In this document: piece after piece, positions 21,668-31,769 of the stretch
Layout of the letters: each line of letters starts with the position of its first letter
Position numbering within the stretch: position 1 is the stretch's first letter
Assembly: GCA_030704615.1 (NCBI GenBank)
Contig: CM060731.1
Location: 17,484,001 to 17,548,000, forward strand
Direction of reading: 5' to 3'
DNA from: Takakia lepidozioides
Lineage: Eukaryota; Streptophyta; Takakiopsida; Takakiales; Takakiaceae
Length of the DNA: 64,000 nt
Notes under the pieces: generated by a model
The model's input: the letters and a program-made list of their open reading frames with translations, nothing else
Told to the model about the DNA's origin: nothing
Databases searched by the model: none
Position numbers and translations under genes: made by a program

Positions 21668-21926
21668 GCCTCTCATTTTAAGATAATAGCGTCTTCAATG
21701 GGCACGTGCAAGGTGGCCAGTGGGCCCCGCCGGCCGTGGGCGCGGCTCCAGCAACCGCGGCCCACTAGCAGCGCCCGCGCCCCGGTCTGCCCGCGCGGCC
21801 AGTCCCCCGCCCATGAGTCTGCTGCCCGCCAGTCCGCTGGCCAGTCCCCTGCCATCCAATCCGCTGACGGCGCAGGATCTCCACCGTCCGTTCTCATAAC
21901 CCATCCGAGCCCTCCATTTTAGGGCT
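21668..21926 (+). repeat. MULE left terminal inverted repeat
   Basis: Matches the complement of 42765-43117 over nearly its whole length. The outer 40 bases are AT-rich. The inner part is GC-rich and contains CAGTCCGCTGGCCAGTCC words. The inner boundary is CCATCCGAGCCCTCCATTTT. It is about 94 bases shorter than the right copy; the difference lies in the number of CAGTCCGCTG words. Confidence 0.9.
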
Positions 21927-23237
21927 GCAATTCAAACCTTTATCCCTGCCGCATGCCACTTGCCAGCAGCCGCGAACGTGCGCACTGTTGTCGATCGTGT
22001 CCTGGATAGTGCGGCGCATTTTTTGCAGGTTCAGAAGCGTGTCCTTTGTACTGTATAGGGCATGGACGTGGAAGCAAAACCCGATGATATACTGATCACG
22101 GAAAGCTCGCTTATACGGCCTCTTTGATAATGTTTGCAAACACCAAAACCAGGACCCTTCAACAGGAAAGATCTCCATTGGAAGAGTGAGACGCAATATG
22201 GGTTTATGGGTGTGCGAGTGAATGTTGAAAAGGCCTGCATACCTTGGAATAGAGTTGGTGACTTTGTCCTGGGAGAGGAGAGTTTGGAGGACTACCCCAC
22301 TCAGTTTTGGGTGAATGTCCATTCTAAAGTGGAACCCGGCACGCGAAAAGCGCCCAGAGCCAACACATTTCTGTCCAGTACGTATTATGTGTGCACCATC
22401 CTCAGTCCTTTTGACGTTTCATTGCATGTCTGTTGCCATTTTTTGTTTCACGAGTGCTCTGATTTTATGCTTCCACAAGTCGATGGATATCGATTTTTGA
22501 TTTTTATGTCCAGGTATCAATGCTGCTACGGTCATGATGACAAGCGCACCAACAAGGCAATAGTGGAGGATCCAAAACTGAAGTGTGGAGGACCCCTTGT
22601 GGGTGCTGGAACATCTTGCTCTCATAAAAGCCCAAGGAGAAAGAAGTCGGAGTATGGAGAGTCTTACAAGCGTGGTTGCCAATGCTGTTTCAAGGTCCAA
22701 CAATGCTATCTCGCCCTTGACATCTGTGTCCTCATGTACTACAACAACATGGAGCATACAGATGCGCAAGAGAAACCCTCGCATGGGAAGTCCGCTAAGT
22801 TCAGGAACACCCGCCACGCCTATGCACCACACATAATTGAAAGCCTGGGTCGTCGAGTGTTTGTGCCGAGGCCTGTCGCCCAAATCATGATGGAGCATAA
22901 AGAGCACGTGATGAACAACACCGGCTTGGGCGATGCATGGACCCGTGATGATTTCTTGTTGGAGCAAGATGTTCGCAACCTTGCCGAGAAACGTGCGTGA
23001 CAAACCTTCAAAAAACACGCCGATGATACGGAGAGTGTGCGCATGTGGAGAGACCAGAATCCTGCGTCCGTTTTTTTCTATCAAGAGGAGAAATTAGAGC
23101 CAACATTCGAGCATTTTGATGGAGATTTGACATTCACTATTGGCATATAGACTCCGTGGCAGAAACGACGAATGCTGGAACTAGGACATGCCCGTATCGT
23201 TGCATGCGATGCAACCTTTGGGACAAATCATGATAAG

Positions 23238-23474
23238 GTACTATTCGAATGATTCCATGGACTTGTGGGAGCATGATAGCATAGTACCATGCAGCATTCA
23301 CATAAAATTTGGTGTGCCGACCCTTTCTGTATGTTTTCTTGTGTACGTTGCGGATGACCGAGGGGCAGACCCACTATGAACCGCTGCAGACCTCATCATT
23401 CTTATGAAGTCTTCTCGTGCAAAACTGAGGGGAATTTGCATGCTCTAACCATCTGACATTGTGCATTCGAACAG
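23238..23474 (+). other. Intron 1 of the MULE transposase (237 bp)
   Basis: Donor AAG|GTACTA and acceptor AACAG|TTCC. Removing it joins DATFGTNHDK to FPLYTLMVFDE, as in other MULE transposases. Length is a multiple of three, but it contains stops. Confidence 0.75.
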
Positions 23475-23673
23475 TTCCCATTGTACACGTTGATGGTCTT
23501 CGACGAGTGGTTGAACGGTATACCGGTTGCCTATATCCTTCCGGGAGGAATCGGACAACAGACCTGGTGTCGTGGATGAGAGCCTTGCGCGATTCACTCC
23601 TCACAGATATGCCGAGCTGACGACCCAATGCCTTCATTGTGGACGATGCCGACGCAGAAATCAACGCTATTCG

Positions 23674-24237
23674 GTAAGTCTGTTGGTCCACAGCACCGGT
23701 CCATTGTCGAGGTCCACTGCAGCAGTCCATTACTACAGTCCACTGGCAGACTCATGTGGCGAACCTCGATGACAGTCCGCTGGGCAAATCCACTGGCCAA
23801 GTCATCCAGTGGGTCAGTGGACTGGGTTAGTCCACTGCGCCAGACGATTCATACAAGTCCGCTGGTAGTCCGCTGGCAAGTCCGCTCGTTAGTCCGCTGG
23901 CAGTCCCTGGCAAGTCCACTCAGCAGTCCTTGGGGTCGGTCGTCCATTGCCAAGTCCACTCGGCAATTGCTGGCAAGTCCGCTTGACAGTCCGCTGGCAA
24001 GTCCGCTGTGGCAGTCCAATAGGGCAGTCCGCTGATGCAGTCCTAGCTACGGGGAAGTCCACTGGGTAGTCCAATGAGGTTATTCCAACACAACAAGGTC
24101 ATGGCATTGTACTGTCGGGCACTGGGCGAGTCCAGTGGCTCTACCCGTTGATTCAGGTCGTTGTTACAGTCCACTCCAGCAGTCCACCATTGCAGTCCGA
24201 TCCCAAGACTTTAATGTGTACCATGTGTGTTGTGCAG
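23674..24237 (+). repeat. Intron 2 of the MULE transposase, a field of CAGTCCGCTGG repeats
   Basis: Canonical donor CG|GTAAGTC and acceptor TGTGTTGTGCAG|A; the join restores AINAI-R-IVFEGV in frame. Nearly the whole 564 bases consist of diverged repeats of AGTCCGCTGGCAAGTCC and AGTCCACTGGGCAGTCC words with spacing of about 10-25 bases. The same words occur in the terminal inverted repeats and in the introns of the second MULE gene. Confidence 0.85.
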
Positions 24238-24943
24238 AATTGTTTTTGAAGGAGTACTCATTTTCCTCTGCCTTTGGCATATCCGCAAGGCATGGGTGAA
24301 GCAATCATGCAAGAAAACGAAGGATCCGGTGACCGCTGTAAACTTGTTGAATGATATGAGAGACCTCATGTACTGTAGAGGGGGACCACGCAACGAGAAA
24401 AGAGCGCTTCGGTGGGTTGCAAGGAGAATCCGTCGTATGAGGTCAAAATACCCGAAATGACATGAATTTCTTGACTATATCGAGCAGTACTGGAAGCCCA
24501 AAATAGCAATGTGGTGTACAGCAGCCCGTCATGTCCCTCATGCCAGCCAAGACACAAACGCCAGCATTGAGGCATACCATGGAAATCTGAAGGCAAGACT
24601 TGCCATGGGGAAAGGCAAGATGAGTGGTCGTAGAGTGGACTGGCTTATATGGGAACTCACTGGCCGTGTGCTAACACACTACTGGTACGCAATCCATTTG
24701 AAGACCCACGGGTTCATAAAAAATGACAAACATGAAAAGTATATATCTAGTTCTATACTTGCGGCACGAGACATTCCTGCTGAGAATGTTACTCTTCCCT
24801 TGAGTCCTGGTGAACCAGTCTACATTCTCAGTAGCAACCACCCCGGCACAACATACATTATTTACAATCCTGATTGCGATTGGGCTTGTTGCACATGCCC
24901 ATGGGCAATGAAGGGAAACTTATGCAAGTGTCATGGTTTTATT

Positions 24944-25860
24944 TGTGATTAGTTAGAAATAGTTATTTCTAACTAATTATGACATTATACATTTATATTT
25001 GTATGTTGTTGGCATTACGACTTCATTTGGTTCCATGTGCCAAGTGAGGTGACGAACCTCACTTGGGACGTGGGGAGGTTATCTCCACGTGAGACGTAGG
25101 TAGGCTCGTCTTCTTCTAGTCGAGCCTCCCGAGGCCTCTCTTGCCACCATAGCTCTAGTACTTGAGATAGAGAGTGGGTGAGGTCTGTATGGTGGAGTCC
25201 TTTAGCAAATGTGCCATTGGCTTGACTTATATGACGTGATAGAGTGGTTTCTCCTCTTTTCACCATTTCCGTATCACTAGAAGAAAACCTGCTTACATCT
25301 ATGAGTGCAAGGTGTTAGCATAGTTAGCATTTGTGTGTGGAAGAGAGCTTGATAAATAGCTCTTAAGATACAATGTGTTGCAGGGTTTGCAAGAAGAAAG
25401 CCTTGTGGTGTTTATGTACAAGAGGAGGTATTTAAGGAGAGCCCCATTGGAAAGTTTGAGAGCTTGTGAAGAAGCTCTTGTTCTGCAAGTGTTGTAGGAT
25501 TTGAGGAGTTCAAGAAGAGTTCGGGTGTTAAGGAAGCAAGCGGTGCATGTGTGGAGCATGGTTTCAGCTTGTGGGAGTCTTCAACTTCAAGCTTAGGAGA
25601 GCTATGAGTGGACGTAGACATCTGATTTCTCTTTTGGGGCAGAATAGTGTATTTGTAGAGCATGCTTTGAGTTGGGGTTTCAATCCCAAGCTTGGAAAGA
25701 ACATGTCTATGGAAGTGGCAACTGCAGGGCTGGATTATGAGCTCTAAGAGGTGCACTATGGCCATAGAAGGAAGTACTATAAGTGCATACGATGGCTAGA
25801 AGAGGGTATGCCATAGAAGCTCAATAGCTTGTTCTATGCTTGTTTCAATAAGTTCCATAG
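24944..25860 (+). repeat. Left LTR-like arm
   Basis: Starts TGTGATTAGTTAGAAATAG directly at the truncated end of the MULE transposase. A palindrome TTAGTTAGAAATA-gt-TATTTCTAACTAA occupies 24949-24976. Segments matching the right arm are found near 25078, 25128, 25220, 25541, 25635, 25724 and 25739. The stretch is non-coding. Its precise inner end is unclear. Confidence 0.65.
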
Positions 25861-26009
25861 AGAAATAGAGCTTGTTGTGTGGCAAATAGCTTGCTCAGGG
25901 AGTTAGAGGCACTCTTGGTGGTCTATTGATGCTCAAGAAACCAAGAACAGCACCTCTGGTTGCTCCATAAAAGCCATAGCTCGTTGTAGCAATCGCAGAG
26001 GCAAAGCGG

Positions 26010-26350
26010 CGCAAACCCTAGCGTGGGAACGCTTGGGAACGTATGTGACTCCTTGGGAACTCGAAGGAACCCGTGAGAACGCTTGGGAACTCCTTGGGAA
26101 CTCGTGGAAACATTGCCCCAGAGTTGGGAGCACAACCATTGTCCCATCGGATGAACTATTGAGCCAGTGGATGAAAATTGGCGCTCCTGGATGAGAATCG
26201 TTTGCAGTGGATGAAATTGTGCCAGCGAATGAAATCGCGTCAGCGGATGAACTATTGCGCTATCGGATGAAAATTTGTGGCGACGGATGAAACTGCATCA
26301 GCGGATGAAATCTCGTCAGTGGATGAACTATCGCGCTATCGGATGAAAAT
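26010..26350 (+). repeat. CTTGGGAAC and GGATGAA short tandem repeats in the retroelement leader
   Basis: From about 26020 to 26105 CTTGGGAAC/CTCGTGG-type words repeat. From about 26150 to 26345 the sequence is a chain of CAGCGGATGAAATCGCGT-like units. A larger 83-base unit is present: GGATGAACTATxGCGCTATC near 26240 recurs near 26323. They lie between the left arm and gag, where a leader and primer binding site would be expected; I found no clear primer binding site. Confidence 0.65.
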
Positions 26351-27208
26351 CAACCTTCAACCCAGTTGTGGAGTTCTTCGAGGAGTTGAGGAGAAACTAC
26401 CAGGGGATGAGGATGGAGAAATTGCGGAGCTTGCAAGAGTTCCAACGCAAGCCTACTGAGAGTTTGAGGGAGGCTTACACGCGCATGAGGCGATTGATAA
26501 ATGTAACCCAAGGGGTTACGGAAGCTCGAGCAGTCCAATTCTGGTATGGGATATTGGACAAGGAGCTGAGGAGAAGGGTGCGGGATGTAACTCGCGATGA
26601 ATTCAAAAGCAGATGGTGGGGTTAGCTGCAACGTATGGCTAATACCAGATATCCTAAGTTAATCAACTCTAGTGGACCAACCCACCTTAGCAAATGTGTT
26701 TTTGCTGGCAGAGCGGATAGAGCTCAATATGGTGGAGGAGCGAGTGGTCATGGTGGGGTTTGCTAAGGAGACACAACGAAGTGGGGCTCCTAGCCAACAA
26801 CAACCACTACCCCCAACGTGCTCAAGGTAACAAGGGGGCTCAGGCAAAGCCCAGGGAAGGACAGAGAGGATCTCAATTGCAGAGGTCATTTCCTTCATTC
26901 TTAGGCCAACAACAGTCGGGTGTGACATGTTGGGATTGTGGAGGACCCCATGGGCCGGCACAGGCACAGCCTACACAACTACAGTGTGGGCATTGTGGCA
27001 AGTACGGGCATGAAGAGGCCCATTGTTATGACTTGCATCCTGAGCTACGGCCAGGCCAGTTCCAAGGGAACAACGGTGGCCAAGGACGAGGCAATGAGGT
27101 AGAGAAGGCAGAGGTCGTGGTGGAGGTCGTAACCAAAACCAAGGAGCACAAGGTCAAAGTTAAGGTCATGACCAAAGCATGGTGGATAGGCTTGCCCAGC
27201 TAGAGCAA
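26350..27208 (+). pseudogene. Retroelement gag with zinc knuckle
   Basis: The capsid-like part (26350-26625: VVEFFEELRRNYQGM, LQEFQRKPTESLREAYTRMR, FWYGILDKELRRRV) matches the retrotransposon gag domain and ends in a stop. In another frame (26760-27203) come CWDCGGPHGP and a standard CCHC knuckle CGHCGKYGHEEAHC, followed by a Gly/Arg/Lys-rich tail. Gag forms the particle and binds RNA. One frame change and a stop separate the halves. Confidence 0.8.
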
Positions 27209-27787
27209 CGTCTTGCTGCCATGGCCACTACTAATGTGGCGTCAACTCCAAGGCTTGAGGTTCAAGCCCCACCTGCACAACCTCCTATGCCTAGGGAAAA
27301 CCAGATTGGTATGGGCTTCATGTGTGGAGCCGCACTTGCTGGACCATTGCATGTGGACTCTGCAGCTGCTATCACTCGAGCAGCAACGCGTGCTCCTGAT
27401 CCAAGAGGAGCAAATGTGGATTTTGATCCACAAAGGGGGGAAACAAGTCGACAGACAAGGCTTCCACAGTCTTTCACATTGGCTGAGACAGTGCCAACTA
27501 TGCCATAGATGACACCCGCTCGCCCAAGTGTGTCAGAGGTAGAGCCACGAGTGCCAGTGGGGAGAGTTGGTGTGGCTCGGGAAATGCCAGTGGGTGATGT
27601 TGCAAAGCAGGGTGCAGCCAATACATTGTTGGGGGCGGCTACGGCAGTTTGCCAAGCTCCATTGTTTTTTGCGATGACCATTGCAATGTCGGGGATTCGG
27701 CCAGCTGCTGTGTTCAGACTAACAGCTAGACTCTGTGAGAGTGGTGATGCAACGGCACTATCTGCGGGGATAGCGGATAATGTGTAG
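27179..27787 (+). pseudogene. Gag-protease linker
   Basis: One frame with a single stop at 27506. It starts with a short coiled stretch (VDRLAQLEQRLAAM) and is otherwise Pro/Ala/Arg-rich and of low complexity. No domain is recognised; the position fits the spacer between gag and protease. Confidence 0.5.
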
Positions 27788-27984
27788 TGCATGGATGTCA
27801 TGGACTCAAGGGTGAAGACAGCCACAGCTGCACCATAGCAAGCGGCAGCTGCAAGGTTGCAGGAGTTGCCAGCTAGACCAGCCATTGAGCGTAGTATGGT
27901 GACTCCTGGGGTAGTCCTGGTGGACAATCAGGATGGTGTGTTTCAGTTGGGTGGCCCAGCCGGGGAGGAGGTATAGGCCACTAC

Positions 27985-28727
27985 GGGTATTATTGGACTC
28001 GGGAGCATAGCCATTGATGTTGGGAAGATCAGCAATTGCAGGCTTGGGCCTTACAGAGGCGGATTTGGAGCCTTGCCCTTTCCAAATTCAAACATCTTTG
28101 GGCAGTTCAGAGAAGACACAAGGGATTACACGCCATGAGCTCTTCATTCGATTGCAGCCGGATCATCCTACGGACGGCTCAGTCATGAGAGCTAAAGCCA
28201 TTATTACGGACGTGGTGTCTTATGATGTGCTTGTTGGTGGGGCGGTGTTATACCCCATGGGATTCACTTTGGACTTTTGGGAGGAAACGGCATCCTATAA
28301 GCCGGAATGGCAGTCAGGAGATGGCCGACGTGCACTGCTTCCAGTGCGGTTTATTGGGAATGTAGCGGTGGATCATAGGAACATGATGCCCACATTGGCT
28401 GCATTTTCAGGGGTGGTGGCTTGGAGTGGTGAGCTCTTGGAGAGCAATAGCCATGCAGATGATAGGCCATCACCCGATGAAGACAAACAATTGGCCTACA
28501 AGGCTGATTTGCTTCCTCATGTGTCTGTGCATATTCCACTGTGGGGTACGGTTGGGAATTTGCATCAAGTAGCAAGAAAGTGTGTGCACCAAGCATGGCA
28601 GGAGGCCTTTCCATTGGTGAGTGAGGGGAGTTCAGTGACATCACCTGGACCTCCTGAGTTAGCTCCTTCGGACACAGTGCCCATTACCTGGCAACCACCT
28701 GACTCAGGGATTTGTTTGGAGGCATGA
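27985..28727 (+). pseudogene. Retropepsin (aspartic protease)
   Basis: The active-site motif LLDSGA lies at about 27990-28007 with a TAG stop directly after it, then PLMLGRSAIAGLGL. Downstream are the flap-like ITDVVSYDVLVGGAVLYPMG and a C-terminal spacer to 28727. The order and motifs are those of gypsy-type polyprotein-processing proteases. The spacer ends where the methyltransferase starts in another frame, so translation of both would need a frame change or the junction is mutated. Confidence 0.75.
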
Positions 28728-29785
28728 GCACTGGGCTTGCAGGAGTGTTGCAAGCAGGGATTAAAGTACGCAAATACTTGTATGTGGAGAAGGATGAGAT
28801 TGCTCGGCGTATTTCCATGCGCCACATTGTCTTGCTCACACACCGGTATCTTGAGTTGTTGCCTCTCTCAGCAGTTCAAGGGTATCAAAAGGCCTTGCCA
28901 GCAGACATTACCTTGCTGGGGAGGGATGATTTGCAGCGGCATGGTTCCATTGACTTGGTGATAACCGGATGGCCTTGCCAATGACACTCTCCCGCAGGTC
29001 ATGGGAATGGCTTGCATGATGCACGATCACATTTGTTTTGGGAGATATTGCGAATGTTGCGGGACTTGCAGACGAGGCAAGTGCAACCTCTAGGCTATAT
29101 CTTGGAGAATGTTCCTCTTATGAGGGATTCTCGGGCCAGGGTTATGGCCAGTGTGCATCAGGTGCGGTCTTGGATTGGATCGGCGGTGCTATTGGATGCA
29201 GCAGCAGTGGGATCACGCGCGCATCGACCTTGATTGTGGTGGACCAATCTTGCACCACTAGAGCTGCTCAAGAGAGCATAGGATTCCATTCATCGGCCAC
29301 CCAATCTCACGGTTGAGGGCATTTTGGACCAAGGGAGGCAACCACAGAGGGTGCGACATGATGACCGTCCACCTCTAGCAATGGTCAATTGAGTGGGGCA
29401 GCCACGTTCGGCTTTGCCTACGCTCATGAGCTTTCCCTCGTCTCATGTTTTTTGAGACAATGGTCCTGGATTGATTTGGGACAGTGTGCTACAGCAATTG
29501 GTGGAGCCCAATGTGGATAAGCGAGAGCGGGCAATGGGATTTGCCACCGGCACTACAGATGTGCCAGCTCTGTCAGAGGCATCACGCCGCCAAGTGTTGG
29601 GTCAAGCAATGGATCTAAATTGCTTGACATGGGTCATTGGCTTGTGCATGGCTGAGCAACGGAGATTGCAAGCATTGATGGCTACTTCTGCACTCCCATT
29701 GGATAGTGCATCCTCCTTGCCAACCGGGACGGTTGAGGCAGTGAGTGGGGGCGAGCACATGATCGTGGGTTGCAAACACCCATGA
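28712..29785 (+). pseudogene. Cytosine-5 DNA methyltransferase domain (DNMT3-like)
   Basis: One continuous frame carries the motif order of a C5-methyltransferase. Motif I is LFGGMSTGLAGVLQAG (28712), which binds S-adenosylmethionine; motif II is YLYVEKDE. Motif IV is DLVITGWPCQ, with the catalytic Cys codon at 28976. Motif VI is YILENVPL (about 29096), and motif VIII is the GSRAHRP-x-LWWTN region (about 29215-29250). The C-terminal block is ERAMGFATGTTDVPALSEAS then RRQVLGQAMDLN (about 29530-29620), which resembles the DNMT3 end rather than the rearranged order of plant DRM enzymes. In-frame stops are at 28982, 29231, about 29270, 29390 and 29455, with no frame change; several are TGA where Arg fits. 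The enzyme would methylate DNA cytosines. It sits between protease and reverse transcriptase of a Ty3 polyprotein, so it is cargo of the retroelement. This copy is inactive. Confidence 0.88.
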
Positions 29786-30129
29786 CAGATGTGGGATGAG
29801 ATGTGCAAAGAGAGAGTCATTGGATCTCTCAAGCAGCAGTATGAAGAGTGGGGAGAGCCATGGACTGAGGATCAGTTGGAGGCCAAGGTGGCCAAGGTTT
29901 TTGAAGAGATTGAGAATGTTTTAAGGTGGCTATGGCGGAGCAAGTGGAGGCTACGCCACAGTCAGATTGGGCGGACAAGGCCCAAGAGGTTGCTATCTAG
30001 CAACCAAAGGATTCGTCTCCTACCTCCAAGCCTGGTGTACCCAAGGTTGCAGTCACTGAGGACAATTGGGAACCAGATGTTGGACCTACAGTCACCGGAG
30101 GAGAGAGACGGAGGATCCAACGATTTCTA
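29786..30129 (+). pseudogene. Linker between methyltransferase and reverse transcriptase
   Basis: Continues in the methyltransferase frame after one stop: a helical, charged stretch (SLKQQYEEWGEPWTEDQLEA, KVAKVFEEIENVLRWLW) with no domain I recognise. It leads to the N-terminal approach of the reverse transcriptase, where FLRAYRNCFAFGLKDLG near 30125 is typical of gypsy pol. Confidence 0.5.
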
Positions 30130-31281
30130 AGGGCTTATAGAAATTGCTTTGCCTTCGGTTTGAAGGATTTGGGGAGTTTGAAGGGTCAGGAGATTCGTAT
30201 TGATTTGGCAAGTGACACGCCAATCTTTTGAAGGCCCTACCGGTATAGTGACATGGAAAGGTCATTGATCCAGTCACGGACTATGGAGTTGTTCAAAGCT
30301 GGATTGGTAGAGTTGTCAGGCGGGGAGTATGCCTCGGCAACGGTGATGCCAGCTAAGAAGGATATCTATGGCAATTGGACAGTAAGAAGGATGTGTGGGG
30401 ACTATCGTCCTATGAACCGTCAGACTAAGTCCGATAGATATGCCATGCCAACTCTAGAGGAGATCTTTAATACCATTGGGCATACAAAGGTGTTTAGCAC
30501 ATTGGACTTGCGATCTGGTTACCACCAGTTGCCAATCAAAGAGGCTGACAAGCAAAAGACGGCATTCTGGGGGATTGACCAACATGGGAAGGATTGTTTG
30601 TACCAATGGCGGTTCTTACTGTTTGGGTTGAAGAATGCTCCTGCAGAGTTTCAGAGGGTCATGGATAGGATTCTCGCGGGGCTAGAATTCGTCCGGTGCT
30701 ACATTGATGACATCATCGTCTTTAGTGCTACGGTTGAGGAGCATGAGAGACACCTTCAGGTGGTGTTTGAGGGCTTGAGAGCGCACGGGTTGAAACTGCA
30801 CCCCGGAAAGTGCAAGTTCTTCCACAATCAGATTGAGTATCTAGGCCACATGATATACCCTGGAGGATTGGGTGTTCAACAGACAAAGGTGGAGGCCATT
30901 GCATACATTCCACGCCCCATGGATGTGAGAAGAGTTTGTGCTTTCATGAGATTGACAAACTACTATCGACGGTTTGTCAAGGGACTTAGCAGCATTGCAA
31001 AGGCTCTTACCAAGTTGACCAAGGTGGGTCAGGAGTGGCAATGGGAGGAGGAGCAGGAGGAAGCCTTTGAGGAACTCAAGGCTCGATTGACTTCTGCACC
31101 TATTCTGAGGCAGCCTATTCGGGGGCGGCCTTTCCAGCTACATACGGATTGGAGTATGCAGGGGATTGGAGCAGTGCTCACACAGATAGATGATGAGGGA
31201 AAAGAGTTCGTAGGGGCATATGCTAGCCACTCGAACAATGATGCCGAGGCGAAGTATAGTTCCTATGAGGGGAGTGTCTAG
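30130..31281 (+). pseudogene. Ty3/gypsy reverse transcriptase and RNase H start
   Basis: The frame 30253-31281 (342 residues) is intact and preceded in frame by RT N-terminal sequence after one stop. Landmarks: PAKKDIYGNWTVRRMCGDYR, FSTLDLRSGYHQLPIKEAD, FLLFGLKNAPAEFQRVMD, the active site RCYIDDIIVFS with both Asp kept, GLKLHPGKCKFF and EYLGHMIYPGG. The connection (TNYYRRFVKGLSSIAKALTK) and RNase H start (FQLHTDWSMQGIGAVLTQ, EAKYSSYEGS) follow. A stop at 31279 interrupts RNase H at its Glu region. This is the best-preserved part of the element. Confidence 0.92.
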
Positions 31282-31760
31282 CTGCGGTATGGGCAGTGGC
31301 ACATTTCAGATGCTACCTCTATGGCAATCTCTTCACCCTTGTCACAAATCACCAGCCATTGAAGTGGTTGATGGAGTCCGACAAGCTTACATGGAAGCTT
31401 GCACGGTGGGCACTTATGCTTCAAGAGTACGACTTCCAGGTGGTGCATCGAGCCGGTATTGTCAATCAGGATGCAGATGGATTGAGTCGTAATCCATGCA
31501 CAAGTGAGCATGATGATACTGGAGCTCGGTGGCATGGTGAGACGGATGAGGAGATGGTGCCAGGATGGCATGCATCGGCCTTTTTGTGCATTCTAGCAAT
31601 GGGAGCTCAAGCTGGTCCATCCCATGCGATTGGTCATGTAGATAGCATGCATGATGATCTAGAGACTAGTGAGGAGTTTGGTGGTGCTAAGGATGTGCAT
31701 GAAGATGCAGCAGTGTTGGCATACCTTTGTACTCTTCCTTGCTTGCCCTCCAAGCTTGAA
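31282..31760 (+). pseudogene. RNase H C-terminal half; no integrase after it
   Basis: In another frame (start 31296) RNase H continues: FTLVTNHQPLKWLMESDK, RWALMLQEYDFQVVHRAGI, NQDADGLSRNP. Gypsy elements would now continue with the HHCC zinc module and the integrase core. Instead an acidic spacer runs to about 31760 and then the inverted right arm begins. I find no HHCC, D-D-E or chromodomain in any frame between 31500 and 32811. Confidence 0.8.
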
Positions 31761-31769
31761 GATGGAAGC

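Larger units (their letters stand above)
22134..24952 (+). pseudogene. MURA-type MULE transposase, two introns, three stop codons
   Basis: Encodes the DDE transposase expected to bind the TIRs and cut the element. A Cys-rich N-terminal zinc region (YKRGCQCCFKVQQCY...YYNNMEHTD) precedes the catalytic core. The first Asp is in VACDATFGTN (about 23205), the second in VDDADAEINAI (about 23655), and the Glu in ASIEAYHGN (about 24565). LCLWHIRKAW is a family landmark. A C-terminal SWIM-like CCTCPWAMKGNLCKCHG zinc motif lies near 24890-24935. Splicing 23238-23474 and 23674-24237 (GT...AG each) restores the frame exactly across both joins (NHDK to FPLYTLMVFDE; INAI to RIVFEGV). In-frame stops occur at 22998 (TGA), 23148 (TAG) and 24458 (TGA). 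An N-terminal exon or intron before 22500 is possible. The C-terminus now ends in sequence belonging to the nested retroelement (stop at 24950), so it may be truncated. About 670 residues would be made, normal for MURA. Confidence 0.88.

Noticed and set aside
21673-21922. Overlapping Ala/Arg-rich frames on both strands
   Set aside because: These are the GC-rich left TIR of the MULE.
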